Source of the DNA: Chitinophagaceae bacterium UBA1930
GTDB lineage: Bacteria > Bacteroidota > Bacteroidia > Chitinophagales > Chitinophagaceae
Direction of reading: 5' to 3'
NCBI GenBank assembly: GCA_002337145.1
Contig: DDFK01000003.1
Location: 310,001 to 374,000, forward strand
DNA: 64,000 nucleotides
Shown: positions 51,512 to 59,107 of the stretch, piece after piece
How the letters are laid out: each line of letters opens with the position of its first letter
How positions within the stretch are numbered: the stretch's first letter is position 1
The notes under the pieces: model-generated
What the model saw: only the letters and a program-made list of their open reading frames with translations
The model's database searches: none
What the model was told of the DNA's origin: nothing
Program-made: the position numbers and the translations under genes

Positions 51512-53520
51512 TACTCTGTACTTACTTTACCGTTTACGCTCTGTAGAGCCATTAATAATTCTTCAACCGCCTGTTTACCAGCTTCCTTTACTGTACCCAT
51601 GAAGTTGGTTGTCTTCACTTCACCAATGCCGATAACTTTTTGGATGGTCATGTGTATTGTTGTTGGACGGCTACCGCCACTTGTAATATTGCTGGCTAGT
51701 TCATGCCCCTTTTTATCTTTCTTTTTGTGCGGGTCATAATCACCCAATGCACTGCTTTTATCTGCAACACCCTGCACTGTTATACCATCAATCTTTACAT
51801 CTTTTACCTGCTTCGCCATATCTTCAACAGCAGCCTTTGTAGCCTCTTTTGTTTCGTCTCCACCGAACAGGCTCTTAATCCATCCCCAAGCTTTTTTTAT
51901 CCAGCCTACCAGTACCTCAAACTTGCCAACAATCCAGTCCCATAACTGCCCCATTGCATGTTTGAAGCCGGGGAAAACAACACTTACCACATCAATTAAA
52001 AAACGGAACGGGTTGTGTTCAAAAATCCAAACACCAAACGCTTTTATTGTGTTCCATATATTATCCCACCAATGTATCAATGCCGCTACTGCTGCAATTG
52101 CAGCCACAACAGCCAGTACAACCAAGCCGATAGGGTTTGCATACATGGCAGCATTCAACCCAAGCTGTGCAAGTGTTGCAGCAGTCGTGGTTGCTATCCA
52201 GCTACCCATACTCACAATGCCAGCACCTATTGCAGCAACAAACCTGCTCTTTGCAATAACAGAAAACAAGGTGCTTGCCTGTGCCATGTTTGCCATTACC
52301 TGTATTGCACCCATGCCGATAGTTATAAATGGCATAACTGGTTTTGCTGCATTGAAAATGCTGATTCCAAAATCCTCAATCCTTGCTTTCACACGGTTCA
52401 TCTTTTCTTCATAGCTGCCCATTGTGATTTTAGCCATATCGAAAGCGGAGTTTGTACCATTCACCTTCTTGGTCATTCGTTCAATTTCATCGGCACCTTT
52501 AACCGCTGCTATACCTGCTGCAACGTTTTCCTTGCCAAACAGTTTTACCATAGCGGCATTGTCATTCACAATCGGGGTCAATAGCCTCAGCCTGTCAGCA
52601 AAACTTTTACTCTTATCTGCCAATGCTTCCACATTGATGCCAGCAGCTTTCAACAATTCAAGCTGTTGCCTTGGCATCATCTTGCCTTGGCTCAGTTCAG
52701 CAAGAACGTTACGGATTGCCACACCACCTTCCGCACCTTTCTTACCTGCTTTATCAAGAACCTGTATTGAAGCATTCAACTCCGCAAATGATACATTGGC
52801 GGTTTTTGCCATCATACCGCTCTGCTCCAATGCACTTGCTATTTCAGGTAATTCGGCACTCCCTTCCTGTGCTCCGGCACTCATGATGTTCATCATGGTT
52901 GCCATTGTTTTGGAAGCTTCTATGGGGTCTTTGGTACTTACAGCATATTGGTTCATCGCCGTTGTTAATATCCCTGTTGCACCTGCAACATCACCTTTCA
53001 ACTGCTTGCTTAGAACAGTAGCATTTACACCCATTGAAGACAGCCCCTTTTCGCTGTTTGCCAATTCTGGTCCAAGCTTGCTCAGGAATATTTTGTAACT
53101 CTCCACACCACCTGCTGCACTTATGCCAAAATCCAAAGCATTCTTTCTTGCACTTGTACCAAGTTTATCCAACTGCCGGTCTGTAACATTTGTTATAGCC
53201 TGCAAATCGGTCAAAGAACTATTAAGCTTTATGCCAGGTTCCACTGCACTGTCCAAGTCGCTTTTAACACCCGACAAAGCCTGTTGTATCTGGTTCAGAT
53301 GAAAAACTGCATTTCCTACCTTGCTAATGGCATTTTCTGTCCTGCCAGCACCGGCCGCTATATTGTTGAGTGCTGCAACGTTCTGTTGGCTTGCACTTAC
53401 AAAATTCCTGTTGAGTGTGTTGAGATGGTTGGCTATGCTTTCGATACCACTTACAATGCTATCAATAGCGGCACCGCTGCCACCTGTAACTACCGATATA
53501 TTGAATTGTGTACCATCCAT
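51511..53520 (-). CDS. Phage tail tape measure protein
   Basis: 669 residues. A long helical N-terminus ('IESIANHLNTLNRNFVSASQQNVAALNNIAAGAG'), then the TP901-type core ('SSMGVNATVLSKQLKGDVAGATGILTTAMNQYAVSTKDPIEASKTMATMMNIMSAGAQEG...AGKKGAEGGVAIRNVLAELSQGKM'). Hydrophobic segments follow ('AALAQLG...', 'PIGLVVLAVVAAIAAVAALIHWW'). It sets tail length and enters the host envelope. A 10-bp hairpin lies 9 bases upstream of its ATG. Confidence 0.93.
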   Translation of the reverse strand: MDGTQFNISVVTGGSGAAIDSIVSGIESIANHLNTLNRNFVSASQQNVAALNNIAAGAGRTENAISKVGNAVFHLNQIQQALSGVKSDLDSAVEPGIKLNSSLTDLQAITNVTDRQLDKLGTSARKNALDFGISAAGGVESYKIFLSKLGPELANSEKGLSSMGVNATVLSKQLKGDVAGATGILTTAMNQYAVSTKDPIEASKTMATMMNIMSAGAQEGSAELPEIASALEQSGMMAKTANVSFAELNASIQVLDKAGKKGAEGGVAIRNVLAELSQGKMMPRQQLELLKAAGINVEALADKSKSFADRLRLLTPIVNDNAAMVKLFGKENVAAGIAAVKGADEIERMTKKVNGTNSAFDMAKITMGSYEEKMNRVKARIEDFGISIFNAAKPVMPFITIGMGAIQVMANMAQASTLFSVIAKSRFVAAIGAGIVSMGSWIATTTAATLAQLGLNAAMYANPIGLVVLAVVAAIAAVAALIHWWDNIWNTIKAFGVWIFEHNPFRFLIDVVSVVFPGFKHAMGQLWDWIVGKFEVLVGWIKKAWGWIKSLFGGDETKEATKAAVEDMAKQVKDVKIDGITVQGVADKSSALGDYDPHKKKDKKGHELASNITSGGSRPTTIHMTIQKVIGIGEVKTTNFMGTVKEAGKQAVEELLMALQSVNGKVSTE

Positions 53521-53528
53521 AAAAAGTA

Positions 53529-53555
53529 AAGCAGCCCTTGTTTTTAGGGCTGCTT
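53529..53555 (-). terminator. Hairpin just upstream of the tape measure gene
   Basis: AAGCAGCCCT / AGGGCTGCTT (10 bp, 7-base loop), followed on the minus strand by TTTACTTTTT and then the tape-measure ATG. It overlaps the stop codon of the frameshifted chaperone extension. It may end part of the transcripts, which would lower tape-measure level relative to tube and sheath. Confidence 0.55.
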
Positions 53556-53757
53556 ATTCTTCTACTAATCCGTTGTTACGTTCTGATTCTTGATTACGGA
53601 TAATTTCCAAATATGCAATTGCATCAGCCCATTGTTTGTTTGTTAATGTATCAGGGTCAAGACCGTGATAGTAGTAGCGTATCATGTGGTTCCAGTACGC
53701 TACCGAAGCTATACGAGCAGTAGAACGGGCTTTGTCTAAAGCTCTATTGCTTCCCCC
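53554..53757 (-). CDS. Frameshift extension of the tail assembly chaperone (gpGT-like)
   Basis: In the -1 frame relative to 53736-54056, the sequence reads on from the GAGGGGGAA stretch (53758-53751) as 'SNRALDKARSTARIASVAYWNH', then 'MIRYYYHGLDPDTLTNKQWA' and onward to a stop at 53554. An internal ATG at 53685 could give a 43-residue protein alone. However, the open frame extends upstream without a stop to the end of the first gene, and 'DPDTLTNKQWADAIAYLEIIRNQE' is typical of T extensions. A programmed -1 slip on the G5 run is therefore the likely way it is made. Confidence 0.6.
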   Translation of the reverse strand, partial: GGSNRALDKARSTARIASVAYWNHMIRYYYHGLDPDTLTNKQWADAIAYLEIIRNQESERNNGLVEE

Positions 53758-54056
53758 TCCACACTCTCGAATATTTTTTTAAGATGCTTACCCAGACCAA
53801 TCAGGTATTTGTCTTTTGTAAGAATGTCTATATCACCGCCAAGTGCTGTAGCTTTAGCAAGTACCTCGTTACTGGTAACACCATCGCTTTCTTGGTTGGC
53901 AGCTTGTGTTGCTGCTATTTCTGAACGGTTCGGCGGTCTGAAATAAACCACCTTGCCATCATTGGTTACATACTTTGTTACTTTACCGTATTTCTCTTTC
54001 CAGCCATCAATGGTTTCTTGTGTTACTTCTGATGCCGATGGTTTGTTTGTTGACAT
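53736..54056 (-). CDS. Phage tail assembly chaperone (gpG-like)
   Basis: 106 residues: 'TIDGWKEKYGKVTKYVTNDGKVVYFRPPNRSEIAATQAAN' resembles the Mu/P2-type tail assembly chaperone N-terminal domain, and it sits between the tube gene and the tape measure. The last sense codons are GAG GGG GAA GCA ATA GAG CTT before TAG. The run of five Gs is a probable frameshift site that joins it to the -1 frame at 53554-53757. Confidence 0.75.
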   Translation of the reverse strand: MSTNKPSASEVTQETIDGWKEKYGKVTKYVTNDGKVVYFRPPNRSEIAATQAANQESDGVTSNEVLAKATALGGDIDILTKDKYLIGLGKHLKKIFESVEGEAIEL

Positions 54057-54092
54057 TGTATAAAAATTATTGGTTAAAAAATTGTTTGATGG

Positions 54093-54515
54093 TTAGGAGA
54101 TATTATAAACAACATCCATAGCAATGAAAGGAAGCTTTACACTCATCTCCATATCACCCTGCTTCAACTGCTTAGGCTGCTTTGTAAATTCGGCACCCAC
54201 AATTCTATCTTTCACCATATCGGTACCTTTCAGATAGTGTGCCTGTATGTCGAAAGAAATATCGGTAAGCTTTGCTTTTGGGTCGATTGCCTGAGCAGTG
54301 CGGATAAGTGATTCCAGCAATGACTGTTTAACAGTAATGTTACCTGCTGGCTTTTCGTTCCCTGTTTGGATGCCACGTACTTTGGAGCCACGTGCGTAAC
54401 TGTGTTTCTTTTCCACTTCCACATCATACTCCACTTCTGTTACAGCTTCAAACGTTAAGCCCATTGCTGTTATGGTTAGATGCTTCCAACCAAATTCGCT
54501 ACTGTTAAATGACAT
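54093..54515 (-). CDS. Phage tail tube protein
   Basis: 140 residues, beta-rich: 'HLTITAMGLTFEAVTEVEYDVEVEKKHSYARGSKVRGIQTGNEKPAGNITVKQSLLESLI'. Short proteins of this type follow the sheath gene in contractile phages and form the inner tube. It lies between sheath and tail chaperone on the same strand. Confidence 0.8.
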   Translation of the reverse strand: MSFNSSEFGWKHLTITAMGLTFEAVTEVEYDVEVEKKHSYARGSKVRGIQTGNEKPAGNITVKQSLLESLIRTAQAIDPKAKLTDISFDIQAHYLKGTDMVKDRIVGAEFTKQPKQLKQGDMEMSVKLPFIAMDVVYNIS

Positions 54516-54557
54516 TGTATAAAAATTTAAACTTTAATAATTGTTGTTGATATGCTA

Positions 54558-55733
54558 CTAGGTTGCTGCTACATATTTCACAGAGAAAACGATGTCCTTT
54601 GATTGCCCTTTCCTTACAACATTGATGCTGCCCGAAATTTCGTTATTGAGAATATCGCTGTTAGGGTCAACGATGCATTTGATGCCGCTTATCTCCCTCT
54701 TTTTTGTTGGGGTGATGGTCATCATTTCATCACGAATCGCATTCTCCACATCGCTTTCCCAATCGCTTATAACAGTTGTTTCAATCTTGCCAGTATCGGG
54801 GTTCTCATCAATGTCCCCATTCAGTTTGTTCAAAAGGATATCGGCAGCAATACGTTTTGCCTTGTTGATTGTCCTATTCCAACTGATGCTACTGTAGTCG
54901 CTACTGATTGCAGTCATGGTAGGGTCATCGTAATAGTAGAAACCGCTTTTCTGTCCACGCTTTACAGGTACTATAAGACCTTTGGAAGCTAGCGAAACAA
55001 TGGAAGCTTTAAGTGTTATATAAGGTGTGGCATCAGGGAAGAAAGCAGTATTGCACATTTTGCCATGCGATACATCGCCAACGTTTTCATGCACCTGGTA
55101 TTTTGCAAGCCATCCAGCCAAAAGACCTTGGCTAACTAGATGGTCATTCTTTTCGCAATGGCAGTTCACGGCTACATAGTCATTTTCCAATGTGCTACGC
55201 AATGGCATGTCTGCTATTTCAGCGGTTGTGAAACCAAAGCCGGGCAATACGGCACAAAGGGGAATATTGTCATCATCGTAAGCCTCGCACAATGCATTCG
55301 CTTTGTCCATTGCTGTCCACAGGTCAGCATCAAAGCCATTATCTATTGTTGCAGTATAGCCAACAGCAGCTTTGTTGTTCACCAGCAATACAACACCACG
55401 ACCATCTGTAAAATCAATCAGTTTTTTTGCAATGTTGTTTGCAATGTCACACATGCTTGTAAGGCTTGTAGTGTCAGCCACCAACATGAAATTAAGTTCC
55501 GCACCTTCGCCAGCGATGGCATAGAAATCGCTTATGTCCTTAAACGCAACGGGGTTTGTAGCAGCTATAATACCATAGGTGGCAAGGGCATCCGCAGAAA
55601 ATATTTGTACTGGTTGGCTCAACGCAATTTTACCTGCAACTGCTACACCAGTAAACAACATGCATATCACTGCATCTTCTGTTGGATTGGTAAGACCTAA
55701 TGAGCCTGTTGCTCTTTTTATAACTAAACCCAT
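54558..55733 (-). CDS. Phage contractile tail sheath protein (DUF2586-like)
   Basis: 391 residues. The N-terminus 'GLVIKRATGSLGLTNPTEDAVICMLFTGVAV', the middle 'TDGRGVVLLVNNKAAVGYTATIDNGFDADLWTAMDKANALCEAYDDDNIPLCAVLPGFGF' and the C-terminal 'FVSSKGLIVPVKRGQKSGFYYYDDPTMTAISSDYSSISWNRTINKAKRIAADIL'-type segment fit the DUF2586/sheath family. It establishes that the tail is contractile (myovirus type). Confidence 0.85.
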   Translation of the reverse strand: MGLVIKRATGSLGLTNPTEDAVICMLFTGVAVAGKIALSQPVQIFSADALATYGIIAATNPVAFKDISDFYAIAGEGAELNFMLVADTTSLTSMCDIANNIAKKLIDFTDGRGVVLLVNNKAAVGYTATIDNGFDADLWTAMDKANALCEAYDDDNIPLCAVLPGFGFTTAEIADMPLRSTLENDYVAVNCHCEKNDHLVSQGLLAGWLAKYQVHENVGDVSHGKMCNTAFFPDATPYITLKASIVSLASKGLIVPVKRGQKSGFYYYDDPTMTAISSDYSSISWNRTINKAKRIAADILLNKLNGDIDENPDTGKIETTVISDWESDVENAIRDEMMTITPTKKREISGIKCIVDPNSDILNNEISGSINVVRKGQSKDIVFSVKYVAAT

Positions 55734-55777
55734 TGCTTAAATTTTTTATTGGTAGTTCTAATTAATTGGCACGCTGT

Positions 55778-56113
55778 TTATTTCGCTTCAAACACATCAA
55801 CTTCAACATTATTGTCGATGAACTTTTGATGTTCTTTTGCAGAATCTTCGTTTGCTTCAAGAAATACTTGCCCATCGCTAGCGATAAAGAATTTTTTGTT
55901 GTTAGGGTAGGCTTTCAGATACGGCTGCATCTTTTCTTTCAATGCTTCAACCTTTTCAGATTGTTTGTTATCGGTAACCACTTCGGGTACCTCAATTTCA
56001 TCACCAATCTTCACGCCTTTGGTTGCTAAATCGGGGTTGTTGTCCAAGTCCTCTTGGGTAACAATATGTTTAACCATTTTAGGTTGCGGTTTTGGTTTTG
56101 ATGCTTTAGACAT
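55778..56113 (-). CDS. Small phage protein of unknown function
   Basis: 111 residues, Lys/Pro-rich start (MSKASKPKPQPKMVKHIVTQ) and a second half 'LKEKMQPYLKAYPNNKKFFIASDGQVFLEANEDSAKEHQKFID'. It lies between the sheath gene and the lysis genes. No family recognised. Confidence 0.6.
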   Translation of the reverse strand: MSKASKPKPQPKMVKHIVTQEDLDNNPDLATKGVKIGDEIEVPEVVTDNKQSEKVEALKEKMQPYLKAYPNNKKFFIASDGQVFLEANEDSAKEHQKFIDNNVEVDVFEAK

Positions 56114-56136
56114 GACTGTATTTTTTGAATGATTAA

Positions 56137-56568
56137 TTATTCGATTGTGATAAAAACCTTTTCACCCTTTTTCAAAGCGGTTTCCAATTTTGCATAGAAC
56201 CTATTGAAAGCAACACGGCTATTGCTGACCCAATCAACGCTCCTAGCTTCGCCTAATAATATGCAGCCCAACGTATCTTGTTCATCATTGCCTGGGTGTA
56301 TGCGTATGTACTCGTATGCAGGTACTTTTAGCAGCAGTGGCATAATTCTATGGAACAGACCACTTTCGCTTGTGGTTACTTGGTAACGACCTGTTGGTAT
56401 AGCTGTCCTGCCATATACCTTCTGTTTTTTAATTTCATCCAATGGCATGTCGCTACGCAATCCACGGAACTTGTCTTCCAAAGTGAAACACTCAAATACA
56501 CCATCAACATATAGTTTCCCTGTAGTTGAATGCTCCGAAAAAATGTCACGAATTACTTTTAGTTCCAT
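56137..56568 (-). CDS. DUF5675 protein, candidate endolysin
   Basis: 143 residues matching DUF5675 ('DIFSEHSTTGKLYVDGVFECFTLEDKFRGL', 'KVYGRTAIPTGRYQV', 'RIHPGNDEQDTLGCILLG'). The 'IHPGN...GC' arrangement echoes the His/Cys pair of L,D-transpeptidase-type folds, so it may cleave or attack peptidoglycan cross-links. It overlaps the spanin gene by 10 bases and no lysozyme or amidase is seen in the cassette. It is therefore the best endolysin candidate. The lytic role is inference. Confidence 0.72.
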   Translation of the reverse strand: MELKVIRDIFSEHSTTGKLYVDGVFECFTLEDKFRGLRSDMPLDEIKKQKVYGRTAIPTGRYQVTTSESGLFHRIMPLLLKVPAYEYIRIHPGNDEQDTLGCILLGEARSVDWVSNSRVAFNRFYAKLETALKKGEKVFITIE

Positions 56569-57059
56569 TTTGAAATGAAGTGTTTAAATAGCGATACAAT
56601 AGGGTTCCTGAAAGTCCATCCAACTAGCAACAGCAGCAAAAGGTGCAACCACCAATGCCATTTGGGAGTATAAGGCGTAGGTACTTTAACTTCATAAGGC
56701 ACCTGCTTTACTTCGCTGTGGCTAGAGATACTGTACATGTTTTTTTCAAGCCATGTTATACGAGCCTGTAAAGAATCAGCTTTACAGTCAACATCAATTT
56801 TACCTTTGCTTATATCAACTTTGGCAGTGACATTCCCTTTATCGCTTTTGACTTCCTTGTGGTATTCAACCTCAGGGCAAGGCAATGAATCATGTATGCG
56901 TACACTGTCACCAGCAACTTTTACAATGCTGTCTTTTGTTACATAATGTATAATAGTTTCCTTGCTATCGTTTGTTACTGTTGTTGCGGGAGGTAACGTT
57001 TTGCGGGAGCATGATGCCAAGGCAACCACAGCAATCAATATGGTAGTTAATTTTTTCAT
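56559..57059 (-). CDS. Unimolecular spanin-like lipoprotein with C-terminal membrane helix
   Basis: I start at the ATG at 57059 (166 residues), whose first residues MKKLTTILIAVVALASC form a lipobox with Cys17; the upstream in-frame start lacks this. A periplasmic middle part follows with coiled-coil character ('KADSLQARITWLEKNMYSI'). A single C-terminal membrane helix comes last ('WWLHLLLLLLVGWTF'), followed by a basic tail. An outer-membrane lipid anchor plus an inner-membrane helix in one chain is the design of a u-spanin, which fuses the two membranes at the last step of lysis. Its ATG overlaps the holin-like stop. Confidence 0.72.
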   Translation of the reverse strand: MKKLTTILIAVVALASCSRKTLPPATTVTNDSKETIIHYVTKDSIVKVAGDSVRIHDSLPCPEVEYHKEVKSDKGNVTAKVDISKGKIDVDCKADSLQARITWLEKNMYSISSHSEVKQVPYEVKVPTPYTPKWHWWLHLLLLLLVGWTFRNPIVSLFKHFISKWN

Positions 57060-57223
57060 TTCTGTTTTGCATCTTTCCCTGTTACACCAATCCATACTGC
57101 ACCGATACCGATAATGGAAATAGCTGTGGTGCTGTCAAACTTGCCAACCCACAAACCAGCCAATCCAAACACCGCAATTGCAGCCCCGATAACAGTTTGT
57201 ATATTTTTGAAATAGTGTCTCAT
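57056..57223 (-). CDS. Small holin-like membrane protein
   Basis: 55 residues: MRHYFKNIQTVIGAAIAVFG, then two hydrophobic segments ('TVIGAAIAVFGLAGLWVG' and 'AISIIGIGAVWIGVTG'), with charged ends ('KDAKQK'). Two helices with short loops fit a class II holin, and it lies between another small membrane protein and the spanin-like gene. The stop overlaps the spanin ATG (ATGA). Confidence 0.65.
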   Translation of the reverse strand: MRHYFKNIQTVIGAAIAVFGLAGLWVGKFDSTTAISIIGIGAVWIGVTGKDAKQK

Positions 57224-57226
57224 TGA

Positions 57227-57439
57227 TTATTTTTTGAACCTTCTTTTTATGGCTGCATATATTTCTTTCCCAGCTACACCACATGCACCGCTGACAACCC
57301 CTATACATGCTGCTTCAATAAGGTTTTGCAAAAAAGCAGAAGGGATGCTAAGTATAAATTTTACGATACCGCCAAGCATGCCAAAGCAGAAGCCTGTAGT
57401 AGTATTTCCATTGCCGTTATTTATTTCCACCACTTTCAT
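57227..57439 (-). CDS. Small prophage membrane protein, possible second holin/antiholin
   Basis: 70 residues with a Gly/Ala-rich hydrophobic middle ('GFCFGMLGGIVKFILSIPSAFLQNLIEAACIGVVSGACGVAG') and a basic end (IKRRFKK). It is directly upstream of the 55-residue holin-like gene. It may be a holin, a release-timing partner, or an unrelated membrane protein. Confidence 0.55.
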   Translation of the reverse strand: MKVVEINNGNGNTTTGFCFGMLGGIVKFILSIPSAFLQNLIEAACIGVVSGACGVAGKEIYAAIKRRFKK

Positions 57440-57454
57440 TTTATGCTTTTAAGA

Positions 57455-57480
57455 AGTAGCCAGCATTCTAACTGGCTACT
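57455..57480 (-). terminator. Hairpin after the small secreted phage protein gene
   Basis: Perfect 9-bp stem AGTAGCCAG / CTGGCTACT with an 8-base loop, 52 bases past the stop at 57532. On the minus strand it is followed by TCTTAAAA, so termination would be weak. Confidence 0.5.
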
Positions 57481-57531
57481 ATTGTTCAACCAAAACCAAC
57501 AGCTTTTTTATAGGTATAGGATTGTTTTAAT

Positions 57532-57933
57532 TTATTCGTCCTGCCTTCGGATGAAAGCCAGTTGCAGTGTGCTTTTCTGTGTGCCAGTAGTTGGGTAGTA
57601 AGCCCTGTAACTGTTGTACATAGTAGAGGTAACTGTAAATATTTTTGTGTTGTAAGCTTGGTCTGTATTCGTCATACTGTCAAGCCTAATCCAGTTGGTG
57701 CCGTTAATGGTTGCATCCAAATAAACCTTGCTGCCAACTGTACCGCTTACTTTGGTTACTGTGAATTGAAAGGCTTTTAAATGGCTTGGCATATCACCGA
57801 TAACGATACTTATTGTATCGGCATTTACGGCTGTATCTTTTGAGGTCACAACAGTTGCATAACTGCCTTTTGAAAGTTGAGCATTTGCAATGAATCCAAA
57901 TGCCATGAAACAGATTAGAAATATTTTTTTCAT
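57532..57933 (-). CDS. Secreted small prophage protein, unknown function
   Basis: 133 residues with signal peptide MKKIFLICFMAFGFIANAQ. The rest is a single beta-sandwich-like domain ('AFQFTVTKVSGTVGSKVYLDATINGTNWIRLDSM', 'RAYYPTTGTQKSTLQLAFIRRQDE'). It lies between the capsid gene and the lysis genes. A secreted protein in the structural operon could be a capsid or virion decoration or a product of lysogenic conversion; neither is shown. Confidence 0.65.
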   Translation of the reverse strand: MKKIFLICFMAFGFIANAQLSKGSYATVVTSKDTAVNADTISIVIGDMPSHLKAFQFTVTKVSGTVGSKVYLDATINGTNWIRLDSMTNTDQAYNTKIFTVTSTMYNSYRAYYPTTGTQKSTLQLAFIRRQDE

Positions 57934-57958
57934 AAATGGTTTTTGAATTTTGGTATTG

Positions 57959-57983
57959 GCTGCTGCCCTACAGAGGCAGCAGC
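57959..57983 (-). other. Hairpin downstream of the capsid gene
   Basis: 9-bp GC-rich stem GCTGCTGCC / GGCAGCAGC with a 7-base loop, 43 bases past the capsid stop and without a T-run. It could stabilise or delimit the abundant capsid mRNA. Confidence 0.45.
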
Positions 57984-58025
57984 ATTTACCCGATGGATGA
58001 AGAAAAACGCCTGCTTGCTTAATGT

Positions 58026-59030
58026 TTATTTTAAGATTGCCCCTGCATACTTACCACGTAAGCTGCTAACCAGAGCCCTCATTTGAAAGTTGAATTTGTC
58101 ACCCTTGATATCCGGGTCTTTTAATTTGCTGAACATTTCAACGGTACCCTGTGCTTTCATTACTTCATTGCCCAAGAAGGAGAATGACCCTTTTTTATGT
58201 GTACCATTTATGAAAGCGGCATTGTATGCAGCTTTGGTACCATCAGCAAAGTATATCGGGTTCTTTGAGTAAGTCCAAATCTTGAAATCGTAAAGCACCT
58301 GACCAGGTTGTGCCATGATACTTTTATACAGCACCTTATCTTCCTTGGCAATAGCTGCCATGTGTGCTGCACAAAGAACCAAGTTGCGGTCTGTTGCATC
58401 ATCATCACAATCGTTATAAGCTGCTTGCAAATCAATCAGCCCATCAATAACACTATCGTTAGCACCAAGGTTGATGATACTGTTGAATTTTGCTGGGTCG
58501 TTCTCCTGCGGTGCATAGGCATAAGCAGCATCCATACCGATACGTTTCAGCAATGCTTTTTTATGCTTGTTCGTATATAGGCTCCTTTGGTCATACACCA
58601 ACTCCACAGCAACGGCATTCCTTACTATTGTACTGTCCGTATCGTAATAGTCAAGTTCAATGGCTTTTGGCGTATCGGCGGCAACTGTGTAGCCAATTGG
58701 GAAATTGGTATTGTTCTTCATTACTGTTGGGTCAGCACCAGCCTCTGCGAAATTTATTTTATCGTTGTTCACTAAAGTGCTTAAATCCATTGCCCCATTT
58801 AGAAAGCTGTTACTTGGATAGAAATCCTCTTTAACCATTGGTATCCATACCTCAGGTGCTAGCCCTTCAAAGAAACTTACACCATATTGTTTTTTTACAA
58901 GGTGCGTTATCGTACCTGCAACCAACAGCAAGGCAAAAACAGACCAAGTGGAGGCGTGGAATAAGGTGGAAAGAAGAATTGCAAAAAGTGCAATTGCGAG
59001 AATACTTAAAATCAATTTAGAAGTCTTCAT
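58026..59030 (-). CDS. Probable major capsid protein with N-terminal hydrophobic segment
   Basis: 334 residues. After a 50-residue hydrophobic leader (two stretches, 'LILSILAIALFAILLSTLF' and 'VFALLLVAGTITHLV'), the protein reads like a Mu-type capsid subunit ('EVWIPMVKEDFYPSNSFLNGAMDLSTLVNNDKINFAEAGADPTVMKN', 'FKIWTYSKNPIYFADGTKAAYNAAF'). It follows the protease/scaffold gene as in many phages. The hydrophobic leader is unusual for a capsid and may be removed by the phage protease. Confidence 0.75.
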   Translation of the reverse strand: MKTSKLILSILAIALFAILLSTLFHASTWSVFALLLVAGTITHLVKKQYGVSFFEGLAPEVWIPMVKEDFYPSNSFLNGAMDLSTLVNNDKINFAEAGADPTVMKNNTNFPIGYTVAADTPKAIELDYYDTDSTIVRNAVAVELVYDQRSLYTNKHKKALLKRIGMDAAYAYAPQENDPAKFNSIINLGANDSVIDGLIDLQAAYNDCDDDATDRNLVLCAAHMAAIAKEDKVLYKSIMAQPGQVLYDFKIWTYSKNPIYFADGTKAAYNAAFINGTHKKGSFSFLGNEVMKAQGTVEMFSKLKDPDIKGDKFNFQMRALVSSLRGKYAGAILK

Positions 59031-59107
59031 ACTTTGTTGTTGAGAAGTTTAAATGTTATTTGCCTTGCTGTGGTTGTGGTTTAAACTTCAACTATGTTCT
59101 ATGCCTT

